64,000 bases of DNA from Xanthostigma xanthostigma (Eukaryota > Arthropoda > Insecta > Raphidioptera > Raphidiidae). How positions within the stretch are numbered: position 1 is the first letter of the stretch; each line of letters starts with the position of its first letter. Of the stretch, positions 54,801 through 64,000 are shown one piece after another. A program made the position numbers and the translations under genes. Under the pieces are notes generated by a model. That model was not told the DNA's origin. It searched no databases and was given only the letters and a program-made list of their open reading frames with translations. Location of the stretch: NCBI GenBank assembly GCA_963575645.1, contig OY754466.1, positions 20,810,001-20,874,000 on the forward strand, given 5' to 3'.

Positions 54801-57800
54801 TTTAACAAAGCAACATGCTACTCAAGCAAGGAGTAACAAACAATTGTACAAGATAAAGAAATCTAATATGTATCCACCTGCACCGGAAGCATCAAGATCA
54901 ACTTCATTCCCCCTCTCTAAGTTTAACGGGTAGAGCATGCGTAGCTCTGTTATTTAATTGCCACACCTCGTTGACTTATACTCGATTTTACGAAATAGTC
55001 TATAATTCCTGTTATCCAAAAGTTTTCCAACTCGCAGTAGTTATTCAATCCACAATGTTTATCAGTGAATAAAAGAGAAAAATAGAACTGAAAGTAGTCT
55101 AGATTCATGTGATGTTTTCTTGAATTTCCTATTAAAAACCTCCACAAAACTGATTCTCATTTGAGGGACACATATTTTTTACTAACATTTTAATGCTTAC
55201 CCGACAGGACAAGCCATAAAAAAATAATAAGTAATCAAATTCAGATAATTATCGGTACATTGAATCAAAGCTGCCAAAAATGGAATGCTCGGTTTTCCAG
55301 TGTCACTACAGTACCTGGGTGAACGAGAATAAATTAATGATATACCAAATATGCCAATACATATTATATATATATATCGATATAATATAAAAACTAAGAT
55401 AAAAGAAACCGTTTATAATTTGTTTGTCGTATACAACTGATGTAAAATTTTCAGGTATTTTTGGAGGTTTCTTATTGGGTGTACGATCAGTATCTGGATT
55501 GGCGTTTTACGATTGGGAAAATTTGGAGCTAGTTCGTCGAATTGAAATACAGCCACGCGCTGTTTATTGGTCGGACAGTGGCACATTAGTTTCTCTCGCT
55601 ACAGATGATAGTTATTTCATTTTACGTTTCAACTCAGACGCAGTTACAAAGGCTACAGAATCAAAAGAAGGTATCACTGAAGACGGAATCGAAGAAGCGT
55701 TCGATGTATGTATTTATTTTTGAAAAAATTACAAAAAAAAATTGCTTTGTTAATTTTTTGTGATTTTAAAGGTTTTGGGTGAAGTACATGAATCTGTTAA
55801 AACCGGTTTGTGGGTTGGAGATTGTTTTATCTACACAAATAGTGTCAATCGAATAAATTATTATGTTGGTGGAGAAATAGTCACCATCTCTCATCTTGAT
55901 CATACGATGTATTTATTGGGATACGTTCCCAGAGACAATAGGTAACTTATTTATTTATCAATTCAATTCAATTGTTTCGAGCATACCGCAAAACGCTGAA
56001 CGTCACTGCAATACCGCGTAACAATGTATAGTGCCGGAAACGAAATTTTACACCGCGAATATTCGAATTAACCAAGTGCGCGATATTATATCGTACGATT
56101 TTAGATTTCTTTGATTGACTAATTCAATCATACGCTAATCCATTATGCGCCAACGAAGTCGTGAATTACGCCTGTATAAAATCTTGGCCACTTCAAACAG
56201 TTACGCCAAATTGCAGAGTTACATTCAGCGGTTTTGTAGCATCACTGATGACGTTTTTCCTGTATGTCTTGTGGTACCGATTTGAGTGTATTAATTCGCA
56301 CACATTGTGATGAAACAAACATCGTTTTCGTCGTTTTAATGGGGGAAAGTGCACAATACAGGGTGAGTTTTAAGTTGATGCTTTTTTTTTACAGCGTGTA
56401 AAAATCAAATAGACGAGCAAATATTTCAAATAGTTTTTTTATCAAAACTCAAAAATAAGAGAGAAACAGCCTTTCGAAGTTTAAATAAATTTTATTAAAT
56501 TTTCTTTAATTTTGAGGTCGGTCCTGGGGTTATATTATGTCACTATGGAAATATGTTATTATTATCAAGTATTCACAAAAATTGTTTGAAGTTGTCCCCG
56601 TTTTGTTGGACACAAAGATGCGTGCGCCGTAGCCATGCTTCTGTACATGCTTGATAATAACAACTTATTCAATAAATAAAATTATCGACCAATTTTTCAG
56701 ACAATATATTAACAAACAATATAAAAAAATTAATACATTAACGTTTCGATCCGGATTTGGATCTTCTTCAGAACGGATCTAAAAATATAAAAAATAATTA
56801 ATAATTAGTTTCTATTTACTTTGAATGGAATTCGTGAAAGATATTTTTAAAATATAAATAATGAAAAAATAATAACAAACAATGTTTTATTATGTAGTCA
56901 TGGAAATAATTTGAGCACCTATAAAGAAAGAAAAATTATTAAAAACAAATTATTTCAAAATAATATTATATATATTACTTAAATTTTCCGTATCTAATTG
57001 AGCATTGAGAGAATTTTTATTTGATTTTATATGTAACATTTCCGAAATATTTCTTTTAAAAAAATTAGTTTCATTATCTAAAATTTTTATATCATCCCAA
57101 TTAATTTTGTGGTCAAGTTCTAATTTGTGTTTAGTTATTACATTATGTTTGTCAGGTATTAATTTGTGATTATTTTGATGCTCTTTTATTCTTGTTTTAA
57201 GAGCTCTTTTAGTTTGACCAATATAATTCTTAGCACAATTTTCACAATTAATTTTATATACAACATTATGCTTTTGAAATTTATTAATTTTATCTTTTCC
57301 CTTTTTAATAATTTTATCAAGTTTATTATTAACATTAAAAACAGTTTTTATATTTAAATTTTTAAGAAATGAACTAAATTTTATTGAAATATTTTCGAAA
57401 AAAGGAATTACTATAAAAGGACAATCAACATTATTAACATTGTTTTGTGAATTATGACTTTTTGTTAATTTATTAATTCTAATTTTGATAAATTTATTTA
57501 TAAATTTGAGAGGATAAGAATTGGCAAGTAGGATTTGACGAACTAAATTAAAATTATTTAAGTGAAATTTTGGTTTAGATAATAAAATAGATTTATCAAT
57601 AAGATTATAAACCATAGCTATCTTTTGATTTATTGGATGATTAGAATAAAAATTTAAAACTCTACCAGAACTAGTTGGTTTATTAAACCAGTTAAATTCA
57701 ACAATACCGTTATTATTAATAATTAGTGTATCTAGAAAACTAATTTGATTATTATTTTCTATTTCATGAGTGAATTTAATTTTAGGGTGAAAATTATTAA

Positions 57801-60800
57801 ATATACAAATCATATTATAGTTTATTTTATCTTTAGGAATAATACAAAAAATATCGTCAACATATCTGTGATAGGTAATAGGTATAAAATTAAGATTACC
57901 AAAACATTGTTTTTCTAAATCTCTCATAACAAATTCAGCAAAAATTGGAGACAAAGGAGAACCCATAGGAGTACCATCAATTTGTTGATAGCATTTATCA
58001 ATCAAAGAAACAAAAAAAGATAATACATAAAAGCTTTATTGAAAAACAAATTGAACGTAATATTAACTTTACTCAAAATTTTATTAAAAATAATTCTGAT
58101 ATATTATTTACTAAAGCTGATAAAGGAAATGTAACTGTAGCAGTTAATTGGACTACTTATTTAGAAAAAGTTAATGAAATGTTATTAGATAAAAATACTT
58201 ATTTACTAACTAAAAGAAATCCTATTAATAATATTATTGATAAACAAAAAACATTACTTAAAAGATGGATATCTAATGAATATATTGACAACATTGATTT
58301 TAGAAAGTTATTTATAACTTCAGCCAATTTAGCACGCGCTTATGCTTTACCAAAAATACATAAAAAAGATGTTCCTTACAGAATGATTGTGTCATCCATT
58401 GGTAGTCCTCTACATCACTTAGCTGCTTTTTTACATAAAATTTTATCTAACGGTTTACAAGAAACTAACCATTCTGTAATAAATTCCTATGAATTTATTA
58501 ATAAAATCAAAAATGTCATTATTCCAAAAGATCATATCATGATATCACTTGACGTTACATCATTATTTACTAATATACCAAATGAACTTATTATTAACAG
58601 TATTAAATCGCGTTGGAATATTATAAGTCCACACTGTAACATTCCGTGGAATGAATTAACTATAGCCATCAATTTAATTTTAAATTCCACATATTTTTTA
58701 TTTGATGATAAATGCTATCAACAAATTGATGGTACTCCTATGGGTTCTCCTTTGTCTCCAATTTTTGCTGAATTTGTTATGAGAGATTTAGAAAAACAAT
58801 GTTTTGGTAATCTTAATTTTATACCTATTACCTATCACAGATATGTTGACGATATTTTTTGTATTATTCCTAAAGATAAAATAAACTATATGATTTGTAT
58901 ATTTAATAATTTTCACCCTAAAATTAAATTCACTCATGAAATAGAAAATAATAATCAAATTAGTTTTCTAGATACACTAATTATTAATAATAACGGTATT
59001 GTTGAATTTAACTGGTTTAATAAACCAACTAGTTCTGGTAGAGTTTTAAATTTTTATTCTAATCATCCAATAAATCAAAAGATAGCTATGGTTTATAATC
59101 TTATTGATAAATCTATTTTATTATCTAAACCAAAATTTCACTTAAATAATTTTAATTTAGTTCGTCAAATCCTACTTGCCAATTCTTATCCTCTCAAATT
59201 TATAAATAAATTTATCAAAATTAGAATTAATAAATTAACAAAAAGTCATAATTCACAAAACAATGTTAATAATGTTGATTGTCCTTTTATAGTAATTCCT
59301 TTTTTCGAAAATATTTCAATAAAATTTAGTTCATTTCTTAAAAATTTAAATATAAAAACTGTTTTTAATGTTAATAATAAACTTGATAAAATTATTAAAA
59401 AGGGAAAAGATAAAATTAATAAATTTCAAAAGCATAATGTTGTATATAAAATTAATTGTGAAAATTGTGCTAAGAATTATATTGGTCAAACTAAAAGAGC
59501 TCTTAAAACAAGAATAAAAGAGCATCAAAATAATCACAAATTAATCCCTGACAAACATAATGTAATAACTAAACACAAATTAGAACTTGACCACAAAATT
59601 AATTGGGATGATATAAAAATTTTAGATAATGAAACTAATTTTTTTAAAAGAAATATTTCGGAAATGTTACATATAAAATCAAATAAAAATTCTCTCAATG
59701 CTCAATTAGATATGGAAAATTTAAGTAATATATATAATATTATTTTGAAATAATTTGTTTTTAATAATTTTTCTTTCTTTATAGGTGCTCAAATTATTTC
59801 CATGACTACATAATAAAACATTGTTTGTTATTATTTTTTCAATATTTATATTTTAAAAATATCTTTCACGAATTCCATTCAAAGTAAATAGAAACTAATT
59901 ATTAATTATTTTTTATATTTTTAGATCCGTTCTGAAGAAGATCCAAATCCGGATCGAAACGTTAATGTATTAATTTTTTTATATTGTTTGTTAATATATT
60001 GTCTGAAAAATTGGTCGATAATTTTATTTATTGAAGAGTTCTAATCAGACGTTAATCAAAGATTTGAATAACAACTTATTTCCATAGTGACATAATATAA
60101 CCCCAGGACCGACCTCAAAATTAAAGAAAATTTAATAAAATTTATTTAAACTTCGAAAGGCTGTTTCTCTCTTATTTTTGAGTTTTGATAAAAAAACTAT
60201 TTGAAATATTTGCTCGTCTATTTGATTTTTACACGCTGTAAAAAAAAGCATCAACTTAAAACTCATTCTGTATATGTTTTCACGATTTGTATGAATTAAC
60301 AGGTAAAATCGGTTCAGAAGAAGTCCATATAATGACAAAAGAACCTCAATAACGTTCAAACTTAAAAATTTAATGAATTACGGTCAAATTTCGACCACTT
60401 GGCGACCATTAATGAGTCCATTGAATGATCAGTTTTTTTTTCCTTGTGACCAATACTGATAAATTGATTAATATGCTTTATTTGTGAAATCTTTTTATAG
60501 GTTGTATTTGGGCGATAAGGAACTGAATGTAGTCAGTTATTCACTGCTTTTATCTGTACTGGAATACCAGACAGCTGTAATGAGGGATGATTTTGAAACG
60601 GCAGATCGCGTTCTACCTACTATACCGCGTGAACATCGTACGCGCGTCGCCCATTTCCTTGAGAAACAGGTAAATTAAATGACTAATGAGCCTTTTTCCT
60701 GAAGTACGAAAAATCACTCACTAGTAGCGCTAGTAGTTCGGTAGGGACAAACACTGTCAAATCCCCATATAAACACACATTAAAGTGTACTTGAAAAAAA

Positions 60801-63012
60801 ATGTTTTTAACAGAAGATGATGTTCCTGGAGCAAAACTAAAATTTGCAACTGTAAAAGATAACAATGTAGTAACATTAAAACGTTGGCTTGCGTGTCGTA
60901 ATTTAAAAGTATCTGGAAAAAAAAATGAATTAATAGACAGGTTAGTATGCAGACTCTAGTAAAATATTAGCGATAAATTCAAACTGTAATAAGAGAAATT
61001 GAAAATAATTATGAATTTCAGATTTATTTCCAAATGAAATATGAATCAAAAATATATGGTAATAAAATAAATTTAATAAAATATAATAAATGAATATAAT
61101 TTAATAAAAGATTGAGGTTATATCTCATTCTAATCAATGGTAATAAACTGTGAAAAATTTACTATTCATTTTTTATTCATTTAATTAATTTTAAAAATAA
61201 TTTCGATAACATAATATGTAAATGATGACTCTCAGTGATAAGTTTATCAGTTCAAAATTTTTTTTATTTCAGATTTATATTTTTAAATAAAATAATATCA
61301 CGTAAATAACATTGGTTGGCATGTAAATATTTTATGTTTGTCCCTACTACTAGTGCTGCCTCTCGTGACACTTTCGCTGCACTATTCTCAGGAAAAAGGC
61401 TCATTAAGTGTATTGCATGGTTTATTTCCCACAGGTTGTTTCTGTGCCCTGTTCAAATACAGAATTCCTTGTTATAGTTCAGATCTAGCAAGGTTTACCA
61501 TTTACCACCATATAATGGATATAAAACTCGCGATTGTGTTATTTTTCGAGATTTAAATCACTCACTTATTGCCGTTTTACTTAGTACATGGTTTTCACGG
61601 AACAGCAGTAAACACAATTTTTGTGCAGTCTTTCTTGTTGAACTTTTACTTTTCCAACTATGATAAGCAAAGCATTTTTCAGCAGTTTGCGAAGACATCT
61701 TCAAAGTAACTGTAGCATTTTTCAGGCACATGTCCCTTGAAATATATATGTTACGGCTAGAACCCGAAGTGCGGCTACACCTAGTTTTAGCCGGTTAGAA
61801 CTAGCTGTAGCCACTTACTCTTGGTTAAATCTAGTATTAGCCGATTGTTTTTGGGTAAAACTAGATCTAACCAGTACCATTCTGGCCAGAACTAGGTCCA
61901 ACCAAACCCTAATGGCTGATACTAGGTCTAGCCGATATCATGCCGGCTCAAACTAGATCCAACCAAACTCGGGTGGATAAAACTAGATGCAAACAAGTTC
62001 AAACGTGTAACAGGCGAATTGTTCTAATAAATAACCAGTGGCGGATCCACGGGGGGGGTTTTCGGGTTCAAACCCCCCCCTTCCAGAGAATCAAAAATCC
62101 CAAATTAAAATCTTACTGCGCAATAAAAAAAAAAGCTTTTCATGTTTTTCATGAATTCTCCGCAAAAGGAGTAAAAAATTTTCAAGACCCCCCCCTTGCC
62201 GTAATCCTGGATCCGCCACTGTAAATAACTAATTGCGTTGATTTATGAAAGTGTGATTGAAAATAATAATAATATTCTTTAAAGTTACAAAAGATACAAT
62301 TATTTTCAGTTATTAAAAAAATGTTGCAGATTGTCCCTTATATGTTAAAATTAAAATTGTAGTCCTACTTTTTAAAAGTCAATTATTAAAATAAATTCGT
62401 TGAATTTTATTTTCTCTACGTTTCTTATTATTAGGTGTTTTTTTAATATCTTAAAAGCTAGAAATATGTGGCTCTGTAGTCTGTAGTTAGTAGAACTCCA
62501 TCCAGGATAGCCAACCTGTATATAGGTTACTCCTAGTAATAGGTTTGGTTGGATCTAGTTTTAGCCGGCATGATATCGGCTAGACCTAGTATCAGCCATT
62601 AGGGTTTGGTTGGACCTAGTTCTAGCCGGAATGGTACCGGCTAGACCTAGTTTTACCCGAAAACAGTCGGCTAATACTAGATTTAAGTTAAGAGTAAGTG
62701 GTTAAAACTAGGTGTAGCCGCACTTCGGGTTCTAGCCGTAACATATATAATATACCTACATATATTTTTTTTATTAGGGCTTTAAAAAACAAGCTTTGGC
62801 CGTGTCGACAGACTCAGAACATCGATTTGACTTGGCGCTTCAATTAGGTGATATGGAAGTGGCTGTTGAACTAGCAAGAGAAGCAAATTCACAGCAGAAA
62901 TGGAGACAATTGGCTGATCTTGCTACGAATAAGAATAATTTTTCATTGGCACAAGAATGTCTCCAGAAAGCTCAAGATTTTGGCGGTCTTATGTTGTTGG
63001 CCACCAGTTCAG
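48900..63012 (+). CDS. COPB2: Coatomer subunit beta' (beta'-COP), 5' three quarters
   Basis: Exons: 48900-48902 (only ATG), 48982-49333, 50686-50834, 51754-51928, 51991-52177, 52798-52956, 54126-54400, 55455-55705, 55772-55941, 60501-60669, 62778-63012. Phases agree at all ten junctions, giving 708 residues before the window ends. It starts [19 protein letters not shown]. Two WD40 propellers follow ([55 protein letters not shown], then the second propeller with [19 protein letters not shown] and [14 protein letters not shown]). The alpha-solenoid begins with [11 protein letters not shown] and AHFLEKQ. The protein forms the outer COPI coat with alpha-COP and binds dilysine cargo tails for Golgi-to-ER transport. 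Intron 9 is 4.6 kb because of a Penelope-like insertion. Intron 10 is also transposon-filled. Confidence 0.97.
49334..50685. repeat. COPB2 intron 2 with GC-rich repeat-like blocks
   Basis: Two blocks are richer in GC than the host intron: 49450-49650 (GCTATTGCATAGCTTCTATC and following) and 49945-49985 (inverted GCAATAGCTTTACCGCGGCA). AGTTAACGTGAACA occurs directly repeated at 50156 and 50608. Both suggest old elements, but I recognise neither. Confidence 0.4.
50835..51753. other. COPB2 intron 3
   Basis: AT-rich. A phrase GTGAAAACTTCTTTAGCGGC near 51121 resembles a dispersed insect repeat. No exon. Confidence 0.4.
52192..52728. mobile_element. hAT (Buster-type duplication) MITE, copy 3 of 3
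   Basis: 537 bp, duplication GTTTAAAT at 52184-52191 and 52729-52736. The element starts 14 nt after the donor of COPB2 exon 5 (GT at 52178). Confidence 0.92.
52957..54125. other. COPB2 intron 6
   Basis: Holds the hairpin at 53088-53134. Near 53560-53640 there is a weak tRNA-like text with GAGTTCAATCC in B-box position. No exon. Confidence 0.4.
53088..53134. repeat. Short strong hairpin
   Basis: GTTCTTAT...TGGAACGGGTATG pairs with CATACCTGTTCCATG...ATAAGAAC around a TAAAG loop, about 20 pairs with few mismatches. Confidence 0.7.
54455..54785 (-). pseudogene. Mariner transposase N-terminal remnant
   Basis: The minus strand reads [31 protein letters not shown], then a linker corresponding to 'HSG-P-TSR'. 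This is the helix-turn-helix region of mariner transposases. Stops and a frame change follow and the catalytic domain is absent. It lies in COPB2 intron 7. Confidence 0.7.
54786..55454. other. COPB2 intron 7, remainder
   Basis: No exon or recognisable element. Confidence 0.4.
55942..56358. other. COPB2 intron 9, first part
   Basis: Somewhat GC-richer than its neighbours but not recognised. Confidence 0.35.
56742..56771 (-). ncRNA. Hammerhead-ribozyme-like core, left copy
   Basis: Same 30 bp as 59932-59961, on the minus strand. Confidence 0.65.
56950..58005 (-). pseudogene. Penelope-like RT/GIY-YIG, truncated inverted copy
   Basis: 351-codon minus-strand frame beginning at [15 protein letters not shown], just before the YVDD catalytic box, and running through the GIY-YIG domain to the stop. 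It differs from the plus copy in only about two residues (an extra Asn after KINY, and Thr for Met near the end). The RT fingers are missing, so it cannot act. Confidence 0.9.
58002..59753 (+). CDS. Penelope-like reverse transcriptase with GIY-YIG endonuclease, 5'-truncated
   Basis: The frame is open from about 58002. The first ATG is at 58179 and probably not a true start, because the N-terminal part of the element is absent. RT motifs seen: [45 protein letters not shown] and the YVDD catalytic box at 58842-58853. C-terminally, [20 protein letters not shown] with the following arginine in LKTRIKEH fits a GIY-YIG nuclease with the Cys pair typical of Penelope elements. RT of this class is related to telomerase. 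It lies in COPB2 intron 9 in sense orientation. Confidence 0.92.
   Translation, partial: SKKQKKIIHKSFIEKQIERNINFTQNFIKNNSDILFTKADKGNVTVAVNWTTYLEKVNEMLLDKNTYLLTKRNPINNIIDKQKTLLKRWISNEYIDNIDFRKLFITSANLARAYALPKIHKKDVPYRMIVSSIGSPLHHLAAFLHKILSNGLQETNHSVINSYEFINKIKNVIIPKDHIMISLDVTSLFTNIPNELIINSIKSRWNIISPHCNIPWNELTIAINLILNSTYFLFDDKCYQQIDGTPMGSPLSPIFAEFVMRDLEKQCFGNLNFIPITYHRYVDDIFCIIPKDKINYMICIFNNFHPKIKFTHEIENNNQISFLDTLIINNNGIVEFNWFNKPTSSGRVLNFYSNHPINQKIAMVYNLIDKSILLSKPKFHLNNFNLVRQILLANSYPLKFINKFIKIRINKLTKSHNSQNNVNNVDCPFIVIPFFENISIKFSSFLKNLNIKTVFNVNNKLDKIIKKGKDKINKFQKHNVVYKINCENCAKNYIGQTKRALKTRIKEHQNNHKLIPDKHNVITKHKLELDHKINWDDIKILDNETNFFKRNISEMLHIKSNKNSLNAQLDMENLSNIYNIILK
59932..59961 (+). ncRNA. Hammerhead-ribozyme-like core, right copy
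   Basis: CTGAAGA, a GATCC/GGATC stem, then GAAAC, in the 3' terminal region of the element, as known for Penelope-like elements. Confidence 0.65.
60687..61403 (+). mobile_element. TTAA-type element carrying a SAP-domain exon
   Basis: Inverted ends TGAGCCTTTTTCCTGA / TCAGGAAAAAGGCTCA. The flank is TTAA on the right (61404-61407) and CTAA on the left (60683-60686), read as one mutated TTAA duplication. Similarity of the ends continues for about 75 bp to GTAGGGACAAAC. It begins 17 nt after the COPB2 exon 10 donor. Confidence 0.7.
60814..60940 (+). pseudogene. SAP-domain exon inside the TTAA-type element
   Basis: Frame with DVPGAKLKF, then [17 protein letters not shown] and KKNELIDRL, a SAP DNA-binding helix-extended-loop-helix motif. 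A consensus acceptor (TTTTTAACAG) precedes it and a donor (CAG/GTTAGT) follows, so it looks like an internal exon of a lost transposon gene. Such N-terminal SAP segments are common in animal transposon and YqaJ-type proteins. No other exon of it is visible here. Confidence 0.6.
61750..62742. mobile_element. Foldback element with CTAG-rich subrepeat arms
   Basis: Arms of roughly 200-220 bp (61750-61968 and about 62541-62742) are inverted copies beginning GTTACGGCTAGAACCCGAAG. Each arm is a series of 20-30 bp units around ACTAGNTCTAACC or CTAGTTTTAGCCGG. The middle holds unrelated DNA and a hAT-type MITE. AT-rich flanks hide the duplication. Confidence 0.8.
62036..62221. mobile_element. hAT-type MITE inside the foldback
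   Basis: Ends CAGTGGCGGATCCA / TGGATCCGCCACTG, duplication TAAATAAC at 62028-62035 and 62222-62229. Contains G and C homopolymers. Confidence 0.9.
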
Positions 63013-64000
63013 GTATGTTTGTAATTGTAATACCTTTGAAGATTAAAATTGACCGTTATAAGTGATAAGAAAATTATGATAAAACAGTTGTATTGTTCTT
63101 AAAACTTTAACACCCTGTAGCTCAAAAATTAAGAAGTTTTGGACATATTATGTTGATATTAACTTTTCTTTTTAAAATCACCCAAGGATTCACACCTTTG
63201 CACTTAATTAATAAACACCTGTATAATAATAATTTGAACTTTCTTTCTGCTTTTTTTTTGTAAATTCCATCTGGTCTAGTGGGGTCTGGATTAGTGAAAC
63301 TCTACTGTATAATATATTATACAGATTGTATCAAATCAAAACGGTCCATAGAACATTCTGTGTGTAAGACAGAGACGATATTATATAAAGCACTAAAGCA
63401 ATAAGTAAGAATGAGATAAATGATCGCTAATAGCTAGTTACTGTGGTTATACAATCTGATCGTCTTTGTTTTCTACAGTAAAAATCACAATTTTATCAAA
63501 TGTCAGTATTCACTAGTGAAATTATTGATAAAATGGCTATTTATACTGTTCGGGAAAAAATCCAAATAATTAAATGGTTTTATGGTGGTAATTCAACCGC
63601 CAACATAATTTTATTTGTAGTTGTTTTAATTATTGATAAATTGGTAAAAAGATTTACAGTGTAAGTACGTAATTATTTATTTACGTAACTACAGTAACTA
63701 TATTAGCGATCATGTATCTCATTCTTACTTACTGCTTTAGATCTTTATATATCGTCTCTGTCTTACACACAGAATGTCCTATGGACCGTTTTGATTTGAT
63801 ACAATCTGTATGTAATCATGTTCTGCAAAGTGCCACGTGATAAATATTTCGTGCTAGAAAAAATAAAATAATATAGAATGTACTTTAAATGAATATCTTT
63901 TAGATTATGAATTTTCAACAACTAGGAATCCGCTCTCAAGCACCTCTAATTTACTATCAGTTTATCATTATATTAACAAATTAAAGGATCGGATTTCAAA
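63013..64000. other. COPB2 intron 11 (continues past the window)
   Basis: Begins GTATGTTTG. No further exon of COPB2 was recognised before the edge. Confidence 0.6.
63322..63808. mobile_element. TA-flanked palindromic MITE
   Basis: Ends CAGATTGTATCAAATCAAAA and complement, arms about 125 bp, TA on both sides (63320-63321, 63809-63810). Mariner-type by its duplication. No frame. Confidence 0.75.

Larger units (their letters stand above)
56670..60066 (+). mobile_element. Penelope-like element inserted as inverted double copy
   Basis: One insertion flanked by a perfect 14 bp duplication, AATAACAACTTATT (56656-56669, 60067-60080). The right part (58001-60066, +) is 5'-truncated but carries most of RT plus endonuclease and the 3' end. 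The left part (56670-58000, -) is a further 5'-truncated copy of the same element. The two share an inverted repeat of about 1.3 kb. The junction is near 58000. Penelope-like elements are known for inverted, 5'-truncated arrangements and variable duplications. Confidence 0.9.
56359..60270. mobile_element. TA-flanked palindromic MITE, split by the Penelope-like insertion
   Basis: Arms at 56359-56545 and 60085-60270 are reverse complements (outer ends CAGGGTGAGTTTTAAG and CAGAATGAGTTTTAAG inverted), with TA outside each end. Without the 3397 bp insert and its 14 bp duplication it would be about 500 bp. Tc1/mariner-type from the TA; no transposase. Confidence 0.75.

Overview
The window is nuclear DNA of an arthropod, almost certainly an insect. 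Genes are split by introns with GT...AG ends, the two housekeeping proteins are closely animal-like, the sequence is AT-rich, and most of it is transposon-derived. Several dispersed tails resemble repeats common in Lepidoptera and Hemiptera, but I cannot name the order.

Four cellular genes are supported. (1) A glycosyltransferase family 92 gene (+) has two exons, 4834-5364 and 22974-24955, separated by a 17.6 kb intron. Its beginning lies outside the window or was not found. Two long low-complexity stretches interrupt the catalytic domain. (2) A small four-exon gene (-, 38486-40264) encodes an acidic AT-hook protein of about 240 residues that I cannot name. (3) CSTF1 (-, 43088-48420) is complete in eight exons. 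It encodes the WD40 subunit of cleavage stimulation factor, 432 residues. (4) COPB2, the beta'-COP subunit of the COPI coat (+, 48900-63012 and beyond), has eleven exons here and runs off the right edge. CSTF1 and COPB2 are head to head with start codons 479 bp apart, so they probably share a promoter region.

The rest is mobile DNA. The GT92 intron holds a Ty3/gypsy element on the minus strand (6262-17314, identical-looking 981 bp LTRs). Its reverse transcriptase is split by a second, intact Ty3/gypsy element on the plus strand (9842-14186, identical 213 bp LTRs, 1229-residue gag-pol, CsRn1-like). The same intron carries hAT and mariner-type MITEs, a decayed copia remnant and a probable solo LTR. 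The 25-38 kb stretch is dominated by palindromic elements. These include a 560 bp near-perfect hairpin made of repeated hairpin-plus-TTCTGTGC modules, and a 264 bp insertion that is only the terminal hairpin of a Penelope-like element with a hammerhead-ribozyme-like core.

The CSTF1 and COPB2 introns are also loaded. Two of the three hAT MITEs of one family lie there, all with 8 bp duplications of the form nnnTAnnn. Also present are a hAT deletion derivative, a mariner remnant and a Penelope-like element in inverted double-copy form inside an older TA-flanked palindrome. A TTAA-flanked element carries a spliced SAP-domain exon, and a 1 kb foldback has arms made of CTAG-rich subrepeats. Two insertions begin 14 and 17 nt after COPB2 splice donors, yet the reading frame across every COPB2 and CSTF1 junction is intact. 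No rRNA, functional tRNA, CRISPR array or bacterial-type signal was seen.
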